The notes: a model not told the origin generated them from the sequence alone. Counted from the first letter of the stretch, positions 12,001 to 18,720 are shown. The stretch: DNA of 57,820 bases from Deltaproteobacteria bacterium (GCA_029261895.1 JAJDAK010000090.1:1-57820); one strand, 5' to 3'. Program-made: numbers and translations.

Positions 12001-14227
12001 CCAAACATTGGGTGAGCAGAGCAAAGACGGAGGCTTGAGCTTCTCAAGCTTAGGTTCAAGTACCGCCGCGGCAGGCGACGCAACTGCTACTAGCATCGAA
12101 GGCGGCGTGGACCTCGCCGAACTCACAAAAGGAAAACTCGAAGGTTCTGCGACAGCATTCTGGAAGCAGCGTAACAACGGCTTCTCTACAGGTACACAGG
12201 ATACGACTGCGGATACCATGGAGACTGGCGTCAAACTCGCGCTGAAATTGAATGACAAGACGACCCTCCGTGCGGACGCGACCAAGTCCACCATCGCGAA
12301 CGGAGAAGACAAGCTAACCCTTCAGCTGCGGGCCGACTACGAGGCAACCGACAAACTGACACTCGGAGCTGAGCTAAAACATGACAAGACGAAGCCAGCT
12401 ACAGGCGCAGAGTCCAAGGGAACCGTCGCAGGTCTGCGCGCGGACTACGAGGTCAATGACAAGGTAACGGTCTATGGCACCGGCCAAGCCACACTCTCTA
12501 GAAGCGATGGCTACGAAGAAAACAACGCCGTCACCCTCGGCGCTAAGGTCAAGGTAAACGACAAGGGTACCGTTCACGGAGAAGTCACGACGGGTACTCG
12601 TGGAACTGGCGCGGAGATCGGCATCGACTATCAAGTCACCGATAGCTATTCCACCTACGCGTCCTACGGTGTATCCAAGAGCCGCGGTGGCGACACAGCA
12701 GGAACGCTTTCGTTCGGCAGCCGCTCGCAGCTAACGGATCGACTGAGCCTCTTCCAGGAAGACCGCTACTCACACGGTGGCGAGAGCGGCGTCGCTCGCG
12801 CAATGGGACTCGACTACAGCGTTAGCGATTTCTGGAACGTTGGCTTCTCTATGGAATCGAGCGACTTGACCGAAAGCCTCAACTCGTCGATCGAGCGCAA
12901 GGCCTACTCGCTTTCGTCTGACTACAGCAAGGACAAATTCAGAATTACGAACAAGATCGAGCTGCGCAGTGACGGCGGTGCCACAGATACGAAGCAGTGG
13001 TTGCTGGAGAACTCCGTCAACTACCAGTGGAATGAAGACCTTACGCTGAAGGGCGCGTTGAATCTTTCCACGAGTTCCGTCCAGGGCGGTCAGGATGCAC
13101 GGTATACCGAGCTAGATCTCGGATTCGCGTATCGGCCCGCAGATAACGATCGCTGGAATCTATTGGGCAAGTACACCTACCTGAGCAGCCTCGGCAGTGC
13201 TGGACAGAGCAGCACCGACACCGATGAACGCTCCCATGTCTTGGCCCTTGAGAGTATTTACGAACTCAACCAGCGCATTGGTATCGACACGAAGTATGCG
13301 TTAAAGATGGGCGAGGTTCGTGCGGGAGCGGACTCGGGACGTTGGTACAAGACGACAACCCAGCTGGCGTCGGTCCGTGCACGTTACCATCTGACCAATG
13401 AATGGGAGGCCTATACGCAATATAGCTTCCTCGTAGGCACGGAATCGAAGGCGGCGAAGTCTGGCGCTCAGATCGGCGTGTATCGATACTTGCGTGACGG
13501 CCTCAAGCTCGGCGTGGGCTATAACTTCACTACCTTCAGTGATGATCTCACCAACCTCGACTACGACTCAAAGGGTGCGTTCATCAATCTTGTCGGCGCG
13601 CTGGGTGTTGATTCGCGACAAAAGCGCAGCAACGACTACGCCAAGAAGAAGTCCCGCGAGAAGCCGTCGCAGCTTTCTTTGCGAGTTGTCTCCATTGCGC
13701 TTGAGGGCTTGTCGGGCGATTGGTTCAGTGAACCGGAAATCCTGACGGTCCCGATCCAGCTTTTGAATGACTCCGGTCTCTACACCGCACCGATCGCTGG
13801 GCGACCGACGGAGACCATCCCGCTCTGGGCTCTCGGCGGAACCCAGCGCGAGGGTCGCGTCATTTCAGCCTCTGCGATGCAGGAGATCGTGGACGCAATC
13901 GCGAACGTGTACTTGGATCGAAATATTGAGGGCACGCGAATCACCATCAATCGAGAGGATTTGATGCGTCTCAACTCCGACAGAAGCGATGGCGTGCTAA
14001 CCATTCGCATCGATGAGGACACTGCAGTGGCCAAGGATTTCCGGCCCGAGAATATGGCCGATAAACTTGGCATCCCAGCAGCAGCGGAGCACGATCAACC
14101 AGACGACGGCGCGACGCCGTGGCGACGTAGACCACCGGAATCGAACGAACCTAAAACAAAACGTGACACCGGCGACACCGACCCTGACCCGCGCCGTCCC
14201 GACGTCAGCTACCTTGGGAATTTTTGA
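2..14227 (+). CDS. Giant repeat surface protein with C-terminal outer-membrane beta-barrel region (5' truncated)
   Basis: The frame is open from base 2, so the N-terminus lies outside the window; 4,741 residues are visible. About 2,650 residues are 19 tandem ~139-aa beta-rich repeats. Next come an SdrD_B-like domain (bases ~8080-8340), a second CnaB-like segment (~8380-8740), a DUF11-type repeat (~8770-9160), another SdrD_B-like start (GKVFHDVDGDGFQD, ~9184) and Ig-like segments to ~10980. From ~11000 to ~13610, alternating polar and hydrophobic strands separated by short turns look like an outer-membrane beta-barrel. A ~200-residue extension (~13620-14224) ends in Phe and has a possible POTRA-like stretch near 13850-14030. 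Family knowledge suggests adhesion or matrix attachment, with the repeats outside the cell and the barrel as anchor; this is inferred. No catalytic motif was recognised. It converges on the FGGY kinase gene with 19 bp between stops. Confidence 0.85.
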   Translation, partial: SDLAAGETVIISGLNFTAFTTVEAADNLELVVSGDGTAATNDEDSATVTIGAPTMASAANQGFAVGDPITAISAVTVTESGTAAGITATGDIRIRIPSGFGMTWDNSDTTATITGTASTKVATTVSYESSDSVLWVNVTTDLAAGETVIISGLNFTAFTTVEAANNLELVVSGNGSNNTNDEDSGTITIGSPTMASAANQVFALGSNATAISAITVTEDGTAAAITASNDIRIRIPTGFGMLWDNSDTTATITGTASAKVATTVSYESSDSVLWVNVTTDLAAGETVIISGLNFKTFSTAEAADNLELVVSGSASNATNDEDSATIAIGSATMASAANQVFALSSGAQSIQAITVTDDATTASITAASDVRIRIPSGFSMTWDTSDTTATIAGTASSKVATTVSYESSDSVLWVNVTTDLAAGETIIISGLNFANFTAVNTADNLELVVTGSASDATNDEDSTTITIAAPTIASSGNQTFSVGDPATAIAPIAYNEDSKGGVATTANDIRIRIPTGFGMLWDTSDTAATINGPNSDKVSATVAYELGGQVLVIDVTTDFATSDAFSISDLKFTSFTTAEAADNLELVVTGGASDTTNDDDSMTIAIGSPTMASAANQTFAVGDPATAISTITVTEDGTTAAITAGNDIRIRIPTGFGMVWDNSDTTATITGTASSKVATTVSYESSDSVLWVNVTSDLAAGETVIISGLNFTTFSTAEAADNLELVVSGNGGNATNDEDSSTISIGSPTMASAANQVFALNDGATAISAITVTDDATSASITASNDIRIRIPSGFSMTWDNSDTTAVITGTASTKVSTTVSYESSDSVLWVNVTTDLAAGETVIISGLNFTAFTVAEAADNLELVVSGNAANATNDEDSATIATGAPTLASAANQAFAVGDSATAISAATVTDGAVATITASNDIRIRIPTGFGMVWDNSDTTATITGTASTKVATTVSYESSDSVLWVNVTTDLAAGETVIISGLNFTTFSTAEAADNLELVVSGNGSNATNDEDANTISIGAPTMLSAANQTFALSGPATAISAITVTDDTNPAITAANDIRIRIPTGFGMVWDNTDVTATITGTASAKVATTVSYEASDSVLWVNVTTDLAASETVIISGLNFTTFSTAEAADNLELVVSGSSGGTAVDDDNNTIAIGAPTMASAANQNFALSDPATAISAITVTDDGTSAAITAGNDIRIRIPTGFGMVWDNTDVTATITGTASSKVATTVSYESSDSVLWVNVTTDLAAGETVIISGLNFTTFSTAEAADNLELVVSGNGGNATNDEDSSTITIGSPTMASAANQTFALNDGATAISAITVTDDATSASITASNDIRIRVPSGFSMTWDNSDVTAVITGTASSKVSTTVSYESSDSVLWVNVTTDLAAGETVIISGLNFTTFSTAEAADNLELVVSGNAANATNDEDSATIAIGAPTLASAANQAFAVGDPITAISAITVTDDATTASITASNDIRIRIPSGFSMTWDNSDVTATITGTGSSKVATTVSYESSDSVLWVNVTTDLAAGETVIISGLNFTSFSTAENADNLELVISGGASNNTNDEDSSTIRIGSPTMASAANQTFTISDPATAISTITVTDDGTSPTITAANDIRIRIPSGFSMTWDNSDVTAVITGTASAKVATTVSYESSDSVLWVNVTTDLAAGETVIISGLNFANFTTGETADNLELVVSGSAGNATNDEDSNTIAIGGATVASAAAQTFAVGDPATAISTITVTEDSGTATITAANDIRIRIPTGFAMEWDTTDVTATITGTASAKVATTVSYESSGQVLWVNVTTDLATSETVIISGLSFTSFTTAEVADNLELVTSGSAGGSTTDEDSQTIATGAPTMASAANQAFAVGDAATAISAITVTDDGTNATITATNDIRIRIPSTFAMDWDTSDVTATITGTASSKVATTVSYESSDQVLYVNVTSDLAAGETVIISGLNFANFANAEATDNLELVISGNASNSTNDADSGTITIGGPTMASAANQSFAVGDGSTTISAITVTEDGTAAAITASNDIRIRIPSGFGMTWDTSDVTAAITGTASAKVATTVSYESSDQVLYINVTTDLATSETLIISGLSFASFTTAEAADNLELVVSGNASNPTNDEDANTILIGSPTLVSAANQTFSIGASATLISAATVTDDGTSATITAANDIRIRIPSGFSMTWDNSDVTATITGTASGKVATTVSYESSDSVLWVNVTTDLAAGETVIISDLSFANFTAGEAADNLELVVSGGAGNATNDEDSRTIAIGGATIASAANQTFALGSPATAIQTLTLTEDSGTATVTAANDIRIRIPTGFDMIWDTTDVTATIGGTASGKVATTVSYESSNKVLWVNVTTDLSTSETVTISGLSFTSFSAGEAADNLELVTSGSAGGSTTDEDAQTIAIGGPTMASAASQAFALNDSSTVISAITVSEDSTTATITAANDIRIRIPSGFAMTWDTTDVTVALAGSASSKVATTVSYESSDQVLWVNVTTDLAASDTLVISGLSYANFTTTETADNLELVVSGSAGNATNDEDSATILIAVPTLSSSNQTFTVGAASTAISAITVTDNATNALIDTTNDIRIQIPSGFSMTWDTSDVTPTLAGSASGKVAATVSYESSGQILYIDVTTAFAAGETLSISALSFNNFTAVESADNLELVIGGSGASAAATDTNTIAINAGSSVTLSGTLYDDADRDRVVDSGEALSGAIVTVYGAGVDTILGTADDTTVGTTTTNGSGAYSIGSISPATILIEVQAANSNYVTQSLVSTLSTNTTQNIRVVIDPAGIVYDTVSKTPIEGATVSIYQDLDASGTYNGADPLTPAYQKVTTSDGRYAWLTASNESYVIVVTPPSADYIFPSATILPTTAPDPLSAGLNDNDGLATGVYYTAFRFIASSGDLIGNDIPLDGPSGGSVLLSKAVNKREASIGDMVRYTLTLENTSGGTLSAIKVKDIIPAGFSYVNSSGLLTRTGNTAVPIDAIGQRPIEFRNISLSTAETITISYLLRISPGVVPAEYPNTASVHAAFGAQISNTAVRKIQIVLDPILQQSTLLGKVFHDVDGDGFQDPARATKVMVRGGVPSQKAYVPNTTTISRFGETPRRVDDVDGVPPLVQGIELGKIPGRRSTVDSITNHQIIIRSELNSPKLSPILVTSDEGSRIYVSPNSRLKYAHVDDKKKGLTGQNLVVSREIEQLGDRTMLKITVANFGIEEEGLPGVRMAMATGLVVISDAIGRFHVADVDGGRWDRGRNLVFKVDPMTLPLGTRFTTENPRIVRVTQGMATKLNFGVQLPRSTETHGYTPVTIGENAFDARTGAVKPDFAPSIQQLAEVITQQGGGRIVLSKDRDPRSSETSVAQTDSVENLQLSLQKYLRPDVLANITVVHDGSEHSTDPDSLPAFSNRHQLSVDDAYPLDLTGSWPLRIEGGGMIWATEDPAVTDPQLNILATENAQVIGNQIATPVRFRTYTNYGAFIDRWELVIRKASTITLPKVIRTIHGTGLSFSDPILWDGSVDVPAEFNAGDELQYLLRVYDSEGRMDETDAQALALVSAKEPSGDSATGFDYCESNAIPGLDIYGSSNLASQTIPIQGSRMRIQGKNISPNQRVFIAGERVPVNRENLFVIDKILPVGSYQIDIRLDDCEGHVWERHPDFDVEGTYYFLVGLTDLTGSVNSFSGNLESLGDDDSYDDTVSIDGRIAFYLKAKVKGKYLVTAQLDTREQSIGNLLRNIHRQDPQSMFRHLDPEKHYAVYGDGSTSYADVNTMGKFYVHVAWDHSQFLWGNYDTGFTGTELAQFNRSLYGAKVDYKSTETTKLGDHKTEFKAFASEAQTTPGHNEFVSTGGSLYYLKHKNIVPGSEKILVEVRDQNSGQVIFNQSLEVGTDYEIDDSGGRITLKRPLSQVTGDSAPPIIKDTPVIGNDVVLIADYEYFPSGTLSNDLTYGGRSKRWVTDNIAVGGTYVAEKRNGQDYRLWGTDVMVKSEGGSYLKAEFAQSDATQTLGEQSKDGGLSFSSLGSSTAAAGDATATSIEGGVDLAELTKGKLEGSATAFWKQRNNGFSTGTQDTTADTMETGVKLALKLNDKTTLRADATKSTIANGEDKLTLQLRADYEATDKLTLGAELKHDKTKPATGAESKGTVAGLRADYEVNDKVTVYGTGQATLSRSDGYEENNAVTLGAKVKVNDKGTVHGEVTTGTRGTGAEIGIDYQVTDSYSTYASYGVSKSRGGDTAGTLSFGSRSQLTDRLSLFQEDRYSHGGESGVARAMGLDYSVSDFWNVGFSMESSDLTESLNSSIERKAYSLSSDYSKDKFRITNKIELRSDGGATDTKQWLLENSVNYQWNEDLTLKGALNLSTSSVQGGQDARYTELDLGFAYRPADNDRWNLLGKYTYLSSLGSAGQSSTDTDERSHVLALESIYELNQRIGIDTKYALKMGEVRAGADSGRWYKTTTQLASVRARYHLTNEWEAYTQYSFLVGTESKAAKSGAQIGVYRYLRDGLKLGVGYNFTTFSDDLTNLDYDSKGAFINLVGALGVDSRQKRSNDYAKKKSREKPSQLSLRVVSIALEGLSGDWFSEPEILTVPIQLLNDSGLYTAPIAGRPTETIPLWALGGTQREGRVISASAMQEIVDAIANVYLDRNIEGTRITINREDLMRLNSDRSDGVLTIRIDEDTAVAKDFRPENMADKLGIPAAAEHDQPDDGATPWRRRPPESNEPKTKRDTGDTDPDPRRPDVSYLGNF
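80..7993 (+). repeat. Nineteen tandem ~417-bp coding repeats with a four-unit super-period
   Basis: Units begin at the recurring NLELVVSG motif, at bases 80, 497, then every ~417 bp; the last full unit ends before 7994. Each unit contains an acidic linker (TNDEDS), ASAANQ.FA, NDIRIRIP.GF.M.WD, VATTVSYESS and AGETVIISGL.F. Units differ in length by only one or two codons. Particular variants recur four units apart. Unit 5 resembles 9 (ITAGNDI), 6 resembles 10 (FALNDGATAIS), 7 resembles 11 (NAANATNDEDSATIA), 12 resembles 16 (ANFT.GE), 13 resembles 17 (TEDSGTAT) and 14 resembles 18 (LELVTSGSAGGSTTDED). This gives blocks at 1748-3409, 3410-5077, 5078-6745 and a three-unit block at 6746-7993. The first units are almost identical at the DNA level around 20-110 and 437-527, while the last ones are more diverged. 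Confidence 0.95.
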
Positions 14228-14246
14228 GGATTCAAGTAGCGATCGC

Positions 14247-15698
14247 TCAGCTCGATTGAAACGCAGCTCTCGCTAGCGCCTCTTGCCAGCGTCCCCTCCA
14301 GCGCTCTCGTTCATACGCATCGATTCGCGAGTCAAAACGTGTGGGTGCGGACGTCGTCTGTCGACACGCCTCGACGTTCTCAAACACTCCGCAGCTCAGC
14401 CCCGCCAAATACGCTGCACCGAGTGCCGTGGTCTCCGTCTCTGCAGCACGTTCGAGTGGACGGCCCCCGAAGTCCGCAATGCGCTGCATCAAGAAATCGC
14501 TGCGCGCCAACCCACCATCCACCCGCAGCGGCGCCTCTTTCAATACGAGCGCATCGCAAACATCGATCACGCGTTGTGCAACGCCTTCGAAGACCGCGCG
14601 CGCCATCGCCGCAGGACCGCTCCCCCGCGTCAAGCCCAGCATAAGCCCGCGCGCATGTTCATCGAGCGTCGGAGTGCCCAGCCCCTGTAGCGCCGGAACA
14701 AAACAGATCCCGTCGCTTGAGTCAGCGGTTTCCGCCAACGCGCTAAGGCCTGCCGCTGACTTCGCAAATCCCAATCCCGCGAACCAATCCACTGCAGCCG
14801 CTGCCGTGATCACGGTTCCTTCCAAACAGAAACCGCGCGTGCCATCGACCAAAGTCCAGAGCGCGAGTGGATAGGTGCCGGGTTCAGGTGCAGTTAGATC
14901 ATCGCCGGTGTGCAGGTCCACCATGGCAGACGTCCCCAACGTGAGTTTCGCGTCACCTTGATTGTGAACCCCGAGACCGAATGCTGCCGCCATCTGATCT
15001 CCTGTACGTGCAGCAACCGAAATCGCTGCGCCGAACAGGTTCGCAGGTGTATCGGCAACGATTGCATTGGTTGGGACTACTTTGGGCAACACTTCTTTGG
15101 GAACGGAGAAGAGATTGAGCAATGGCTCCGCCCAGTCTCCCTCACTTGGATTGAACAAAGCAGTGCACGACGCGTTCGCCGGATCGGTGACATATGCGTC
15201 GCCGTTGGTCAGCTTTGCGGTCAGCCATGAGTCTGGAGTACCGAGACATAGCTCGCCGGAACTCAGTGCCTTTTGGATTTCGGCATCGTTTTGAATCAGC
15301 CACTCAATTTTGGTAGCGGATGCCATGGTGTTGATCGGAATACCTGCCGCTTTGAAACCTTGGACGCGATCAAACGTACGCTGATCCTGCCAACCGATCG
15401 CCGGTCCGACCGGTTCCAGGGTTCGCCGATTCCACGCGACAACCGTCGCCCGTTGAGTGACTACACCTAAACCGGCGATATCATCGGCATGAAGTTTCGA
15501 CTCATGGAGCGCAACGCGAACAACGTCAACGCTACGCTCCCACATCTCGTTGGGATCCTGTTCAACCCGGCCATCGGAAGGAAAACGAATACCGAGTGAC
15601 TGATAGGGACGCGCGAGCACCCGACCATCGCGATGCACCACCAACGCGCGAACGCCGGTGGTTCCAAGGTCCAACGCGATCAGGTGGTCACGACTCAT
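14247..15698 (-). CDS. FGGY-family carbohydrate kinase, glycerol-kinase-like
   Basis: The 483-residue protein has the FGGY fold: phosphate-1 motif LDLGTTGVRALV near residues 9-20, RVEQDPNEMW at 44-53, GWQDQRT at 102-108, TGDQ at 232-235 and the C-terminal VDGGLARSDF signature. Overall similarity is to glycerol kinase, ATP + glycerol to glycerol 3-phosphate. Two of the glycerol-contacting residues known from E. coli GlpK are changed: Glu84 aligns with Ala84 (TQRATVVAW) and Tyr135 with Met125. Arg83, Trp103 and the Asp of GDQ are kept. The substrate may therefore not be free glycerol, so I give no gene symbol. The start overlaps the AGPS-like gene by 4 bp (ATGA), and it is the last gene of a three-gene operon with glpD. 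Confidence 0.8.
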   Translation of the reverse strand: MSRDHLIALDLGTTGVRALVVHRDGRVLARPYQSLGIRFPSDGRVEQDPNEMWERSVDVVRVALHESKLHADDIAGLGVVTQRATVVAWNRRTLEPVGPAIGWQDQRTFDRVQGFKAAGIPINTMASATKIEWLIQNDAEIQKALSSGELCLGTPDSWLTAKLTNGDAYVTDPANASCTALFNPSEGDWAEPLLNLFSVPKEVLPKVVPTNAIVADTPANLFGAAISVAARTGDQMAAAFGLGVHNQGDAKLTLGTSAMVDLHTGDDLTAPEPGTYPLALWTLVDGTRGFCLEGTVITAAAAVDWFAGLGFAKSAAGLSALAETADSSDGICFVPALQGLGTPTLDEHARGLMLGLTRGSGPAAMARAVFEGVAQRVIDVCDALVLKEAPLRVDGGLARSDFLMQRIADFGGRPLERAAETETTALGAAYLAGLSCGVFENVEACRQTTSAPTRFDSRIDAYERERWRGRWQEALARAAFQSS

Positions 15699-17095
15699 TT
15701 TTCAGGTAGCAACGCCCCCGGATTTAGCAATCCATCCGGGTCCAGCACCGATTTGATTTTTCGCAACGTGTCCAGGCCGGCCTCACCCAGCTCCTGCGCG
15801 AGAAAGTCCCGACGAATTCTGCCGATACCGTGATGATGCGCGATACCGCCCCCGACACGAATGGTCGCCTCCATGGTGCGGCGCCAACATTCGCGGTAGG
15901 TATCCGCCATATCCTTAGAATCTTTGGGCTTCGCAACGAACGTGAAGTACAGATTGGTACCGGAGCGATACGAATGACTCGAATGCGCACTCGCGATGCG
16001 TAGATCTGGCACTTTATTCAGGGACGTGACGACCTCGTCGTAGAGACTCTGAACCTGGTCCCACTTGCACGCTACTTCAATCGTGTCGACCACCAAGCCT
16101 TTGCTGAGTAGCTCCTTAAAGGTAGGGACGCGGTTGCGGGATTCGAGCCAGTGATCCACCACAGCGGAACTCGCCTCCTCGCCACCCGACTGCCCCGCGA
16201 TTTCCTTGATCGCTGCCAGCTGCACATCAACGAGCGCAGCGGGTCCTTCATGAACCAAGACGAGTGCGTTTCGTCCTTCAGAAACATGCGCCGAAAAATG
16301 TCGATAGGATTCCGGCGCATCGTAGAGTCGTACGACCGGCGGACGCCAGCCGCGGCGAATGAATTCCCGAATCGTCTCAAGTCCCGCTGCAAAAGTGGGA
16401 AAGTGCAAGCACTGACCTTGAACCGTTTCAGGAAGCGCGCGCAGAGAAAACGTAACCTCGGTGATCACACCGAGCGTACCTTCTGCACCCATGAAGAGAT
16501 GACGCAAATCCGGCCCCGCTGCGGCACGCGGGGTTGCATGGGTGCGCAACACGGAACCGTCGGGTAGTACGACTTCGAGGCCAAAGAGAATGTCTTCGAT
16601 ATTGCCGTATCCGCTGGAGTACTGACCTGCTGCACGTGTCGCAACCCAGCCACCGACGGTGGATAGCGCGATCGATTGTGGCCAATGCCCGATCGTCAAT
16701 CCATTCGCCTGGACCTGCGCCTCAGCCAAGTCTCCCATAGTGCCGGCTTTGAACGTGGCAAGTAGATTATTGTCGTCGAGCTCAACCAAACCATCGAGCC
16801 CGCGAGTCGAGAGAACCACAGAATCGGTTTCGGTTTGAATCTGACCACACACACCTGATCCGCCACCAAAAGGAATGACTGGCGTGCCGGCTTCGCGGCA
16901 GATACGCAGCGTTTGCGAAACATCTTCAGTCGATTGCGCGACCACGACCGCTTGCGGGCTTGGGTAACCGCGCCCTTCTAGGTCCAGGAGTGTTGATAGC
17001 ACCCAGCTATCATGCCGATGCGCCTCGAGCGTGGCGGCATCGGTTCGCACACGTTCGCCCAAACTTGATTTCAACGCTGAAACGACGTCGCTCAT
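15695..17095 (-). CDS. FAD-dependent oxidase, alkyldihydroxyacetonephosphate synthase (AGPS)-like
   Basis: The 466-residue protein belongs to the vanillyl-alcohol-oxidase/GlcD flavoprotein group. The FAD-binding PCMH domain has PFGGGSGVCG, STVGGWVATRAAGQ and YGNIEDI. The C-terminal part has GGGIAHHHGIGRIR and a final LDPDGLLNPG. The His-His-His-Gly stretch, the VRLYDAPE arginine context and NLYFTF correspond to active-site features of AGPS, which swaps the acyl group of acyl-DHAP for a fatty alcohol to begin ether-lipid synthesis. A lactate/glycolate-type dehydrogenase is a less likely alternative because the triple-His motif is specific. The ATG at 17095 has GGAG 7 bases upstream and overlaps the glpD stop as ATGA. 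No acyl-DHAP acyltransferase is visible nearby. Confidence 0.8.
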   Translation of the reverse strand: MSDVVSALKSSLGERVRTDAATLEAHRHDSWVLSTLLDLEGRGYPSPQAVVVAQSTEDVSQTLRICREAGTPVIPFGGGSGVCGQIQTETDSVVLSTRGLDGLVELDDNNLLATFKAGTMGDLAEAQVQANGLTIGHWPQSIALSTVGGWVATRAAGQYSSGYGNIEDILFGLEVVLPDGSVLRTHATPRAAAGPDLRHLFMGAEGTLGVITEVTFSLRALPETVQGQCLHFPTFAAGLETIREFIRRGWRPPVVRLYDAPESYRHFSAHVSEGRNALVLVHEGPAALVDVQLAAIKEIAGQSGGEEASSAVVDHWLESRNRVPTFKELLSKGLVVDTIEVACKWDQVQSLYDEVVTSLNKVPDLRIASAHSSHSYRSGTNLYFTFVAKPKDSKDMADTYRECWRRTMEATIRVGGGIAHHHGIGRIRRDFLAQELGEAGLDTLRKIKSVLDPDGLLNPGALLPEK

Positions 17096-18720
17096 GAATT
17101 CACTCCTGCAAAAGCAAGCTCCGAGTCGATGCGACTGCGGACACCTTCAATCTCTCGGTCGATTCGAGCGGCATCCCAGGAGAGCAGCTCCCCCATCTTA
17201 AGAGCGACCGGGCGAATCGCGGCATCACGGACCTGCGGATCGTAGATCGTGGCGCGCATTCGGCGGTAGATCACGTCTTCGGCAGTGGCTGCACCCTCTT
17301 CACGCACGGCCCATTCGACTTCACCGCTCACGATCGTCGACGCCTCTGCGATGGGGTTGGCACCGTAACTCAGCACGTCACGCGCTTCGGTGCCATAAAG
17401 TCGACACAAGCGAATCGCCGTCTCCGCGCCGAGACCGGATTCCTGCGCAAGCCGCGCTGCAAGCGCGTCGAGATCCCCGTCGAAATCACCACCCGGCAAT
17501 GGATCTTCATCCGGGCGCGCGCCGAAGTTCTCGTTGCGAAGTTTTGCGATCTCCTCCAGCGTGCGACGCGCCATCGGCCGGTAACCCGTGAGCTTTCCCC
17601 CCGCAATCGTCACCACCTGCCCATCCCCGACAAGGATCTCATCCTTGCGCGAAATCTCCGTCGTTTTCTTACCGGGCTGTGCAATCAAAGGCCGCAAACC
17701 CGCCCACGCGGCCAGCACGTTTTCGGACTTCAACGGTTCAATATCGAGCAAACGCGGCAACGGCTCGAGCAGGTATTCGACGTCGCTCGAGGTGATGCTG
17801 GGCCAGACATCGTAACCCTCGTCATACGCGGTATCGGTGGTACCGACATACACCACGGGCCCGCGACGAATCACAAAAATGGTTCGGCCGTCCTGAGCGC
17901 TCACCACGATCATGTTCTTAATCGGCAAACGCTCGGCATCAAAGACGATATGAACCCCTTTTGAGAGCTGAAGCAGTTTCACCGCATGGGCGTTCTCCAT
18001 GGTTCGAATCGCTTCAATCCAGGGCCCCGCGGCATTGATGACATTGCGGGCTTTCACCGTTATACGTCGCTGGGACTCGGAGCAAACGGCTTCTACACCG
18101 GACGCGACCCCTTGTTCCTGCAGAATCTTGTTAACGCGGAGATGATTCAATGCGGTTGCGCCTTGCATCGTGGCCCCGCGCAAGTTCGCCAACACCAGAC
18201 GCGCGTCGTCGGTGAGATATTCGCGGTACGTACATGCATACGGGTAGGTTTCGCTATTGAGCAGCGGTTCGTGTTCAGCCATATCATCGCGAGACCAATT
18301 CATATGAACGTCTGCGTCCTCAACCGCACCCAACTTCTCATACGTCGTTACGCCGAGACGCAACTTCATAAGACCCGCACGTGACCGGCTCGGAACCACC
18401 ATCCAACGTCGCTCGGCCAAATGCGGCGCGAGACGAAAAATTTCTTTGCGCTCGAGCGCGGTCTCGCGCACCAACGCTACATCGCCAAGTGCCAAGTAAC
18501 GCAGCCCACCGTGAATCAACTTCGATGATCGGCTCGATGTTCCGGAGGCGAAGTCCTCGGCTTCCAAGACCGCAACCCGTAGTCCCCGCAGACTTGCCTC
18601 ACGTGCGATGCCGGCACCCGTGATACCGCCCCCGACAATCGCGAGGTCGAAGGTGCCGCGCTCGAACTCGTCGAGCGTGCTCGCGCGAGAGAGCGTAGAA
18701 ATCGCACCGGGACTTGGCAT
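17092..18720 (-). CDS. glpD: Aerobic glycerol-3-phosphate dehydrogenase
   Basis: FAD-dependent enzyme that oxidises glycerol 3-phosphate to dihydroxyacetone phosphate at the inner membrane and passes electrons to quinone. The Rossmann motif FDLAIVGGGITGAGIARE lies near the N-terminus, followed by GTSSRSSKLIHGGLRYL, NAAGPW and VYVGTTDTAYDEG. The C-terminal cap domain begins around the sequence CRLYGTEA. The frame extends to 18771, but the ATG at 18720 is preferred because AAGGAAG sits 6-7 bases upstream and it leaves an ~80-bp divergent promoter gap to the M1 aminopeptidase; this gives 542 residues. It is first in an operon with the AGPS-like enzyme and the FGGY kinase. It could either supply or consume DHAP for the AGPS-like step. 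Confidence 0.9.
   Translation of the reverse strand: MPSPGAISTLSRASTLDEFERGTFDLAIVGGGITGAGIAREASLRGLRVAVLEAEDFASGTSSRSSKLIHGGLRYLALGDVALVRETALERKEIFRLAPHLAERRWMVVPSRSRAGLMKLRLGVTTYEKLGAVEDADVHMNWSRDDMAEHEPLLNSETYPYACTYREYLTDDARLVLANLRGATMQGATALNHLRVNKILQEQGVASGVEAVCSESQRRITVKARNVINAAGPWIEAIRTMENAHAVKLLQLSKGVHIVFDAERLPIKNMIVVSAQDGRTIFVIRRGPVVYVGTTDTAYDEGYDVWPSITSSDVEYLLEPLPRLLDIEPLKSENVLAAWAGLRPLIAQPGKKTTEISRKDEILVGDGQVVTIAGGKLTGYRPMARRTLEEIAKLRNENFGARPDEDPLPGGDFDGDLDALAARLAQESGLGAETAIRLCRLYGTEARDVLSYGANPIAEASTIVSGEVEWAVREEGAATAEDVIYRRMRATIYDPQVRDAAIRPVALKMGELLSWDAARIDREIEGVRSRIDSELAFAGVNS

Noticed and set aside
14283..14874. Plus-strand frames opposite the FGGY kinase
   Set aside because: They are shadows of a clear minus-strand gene. 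They are rich in Arg, Ser and Pro as expected from antisense GC-rich codons.
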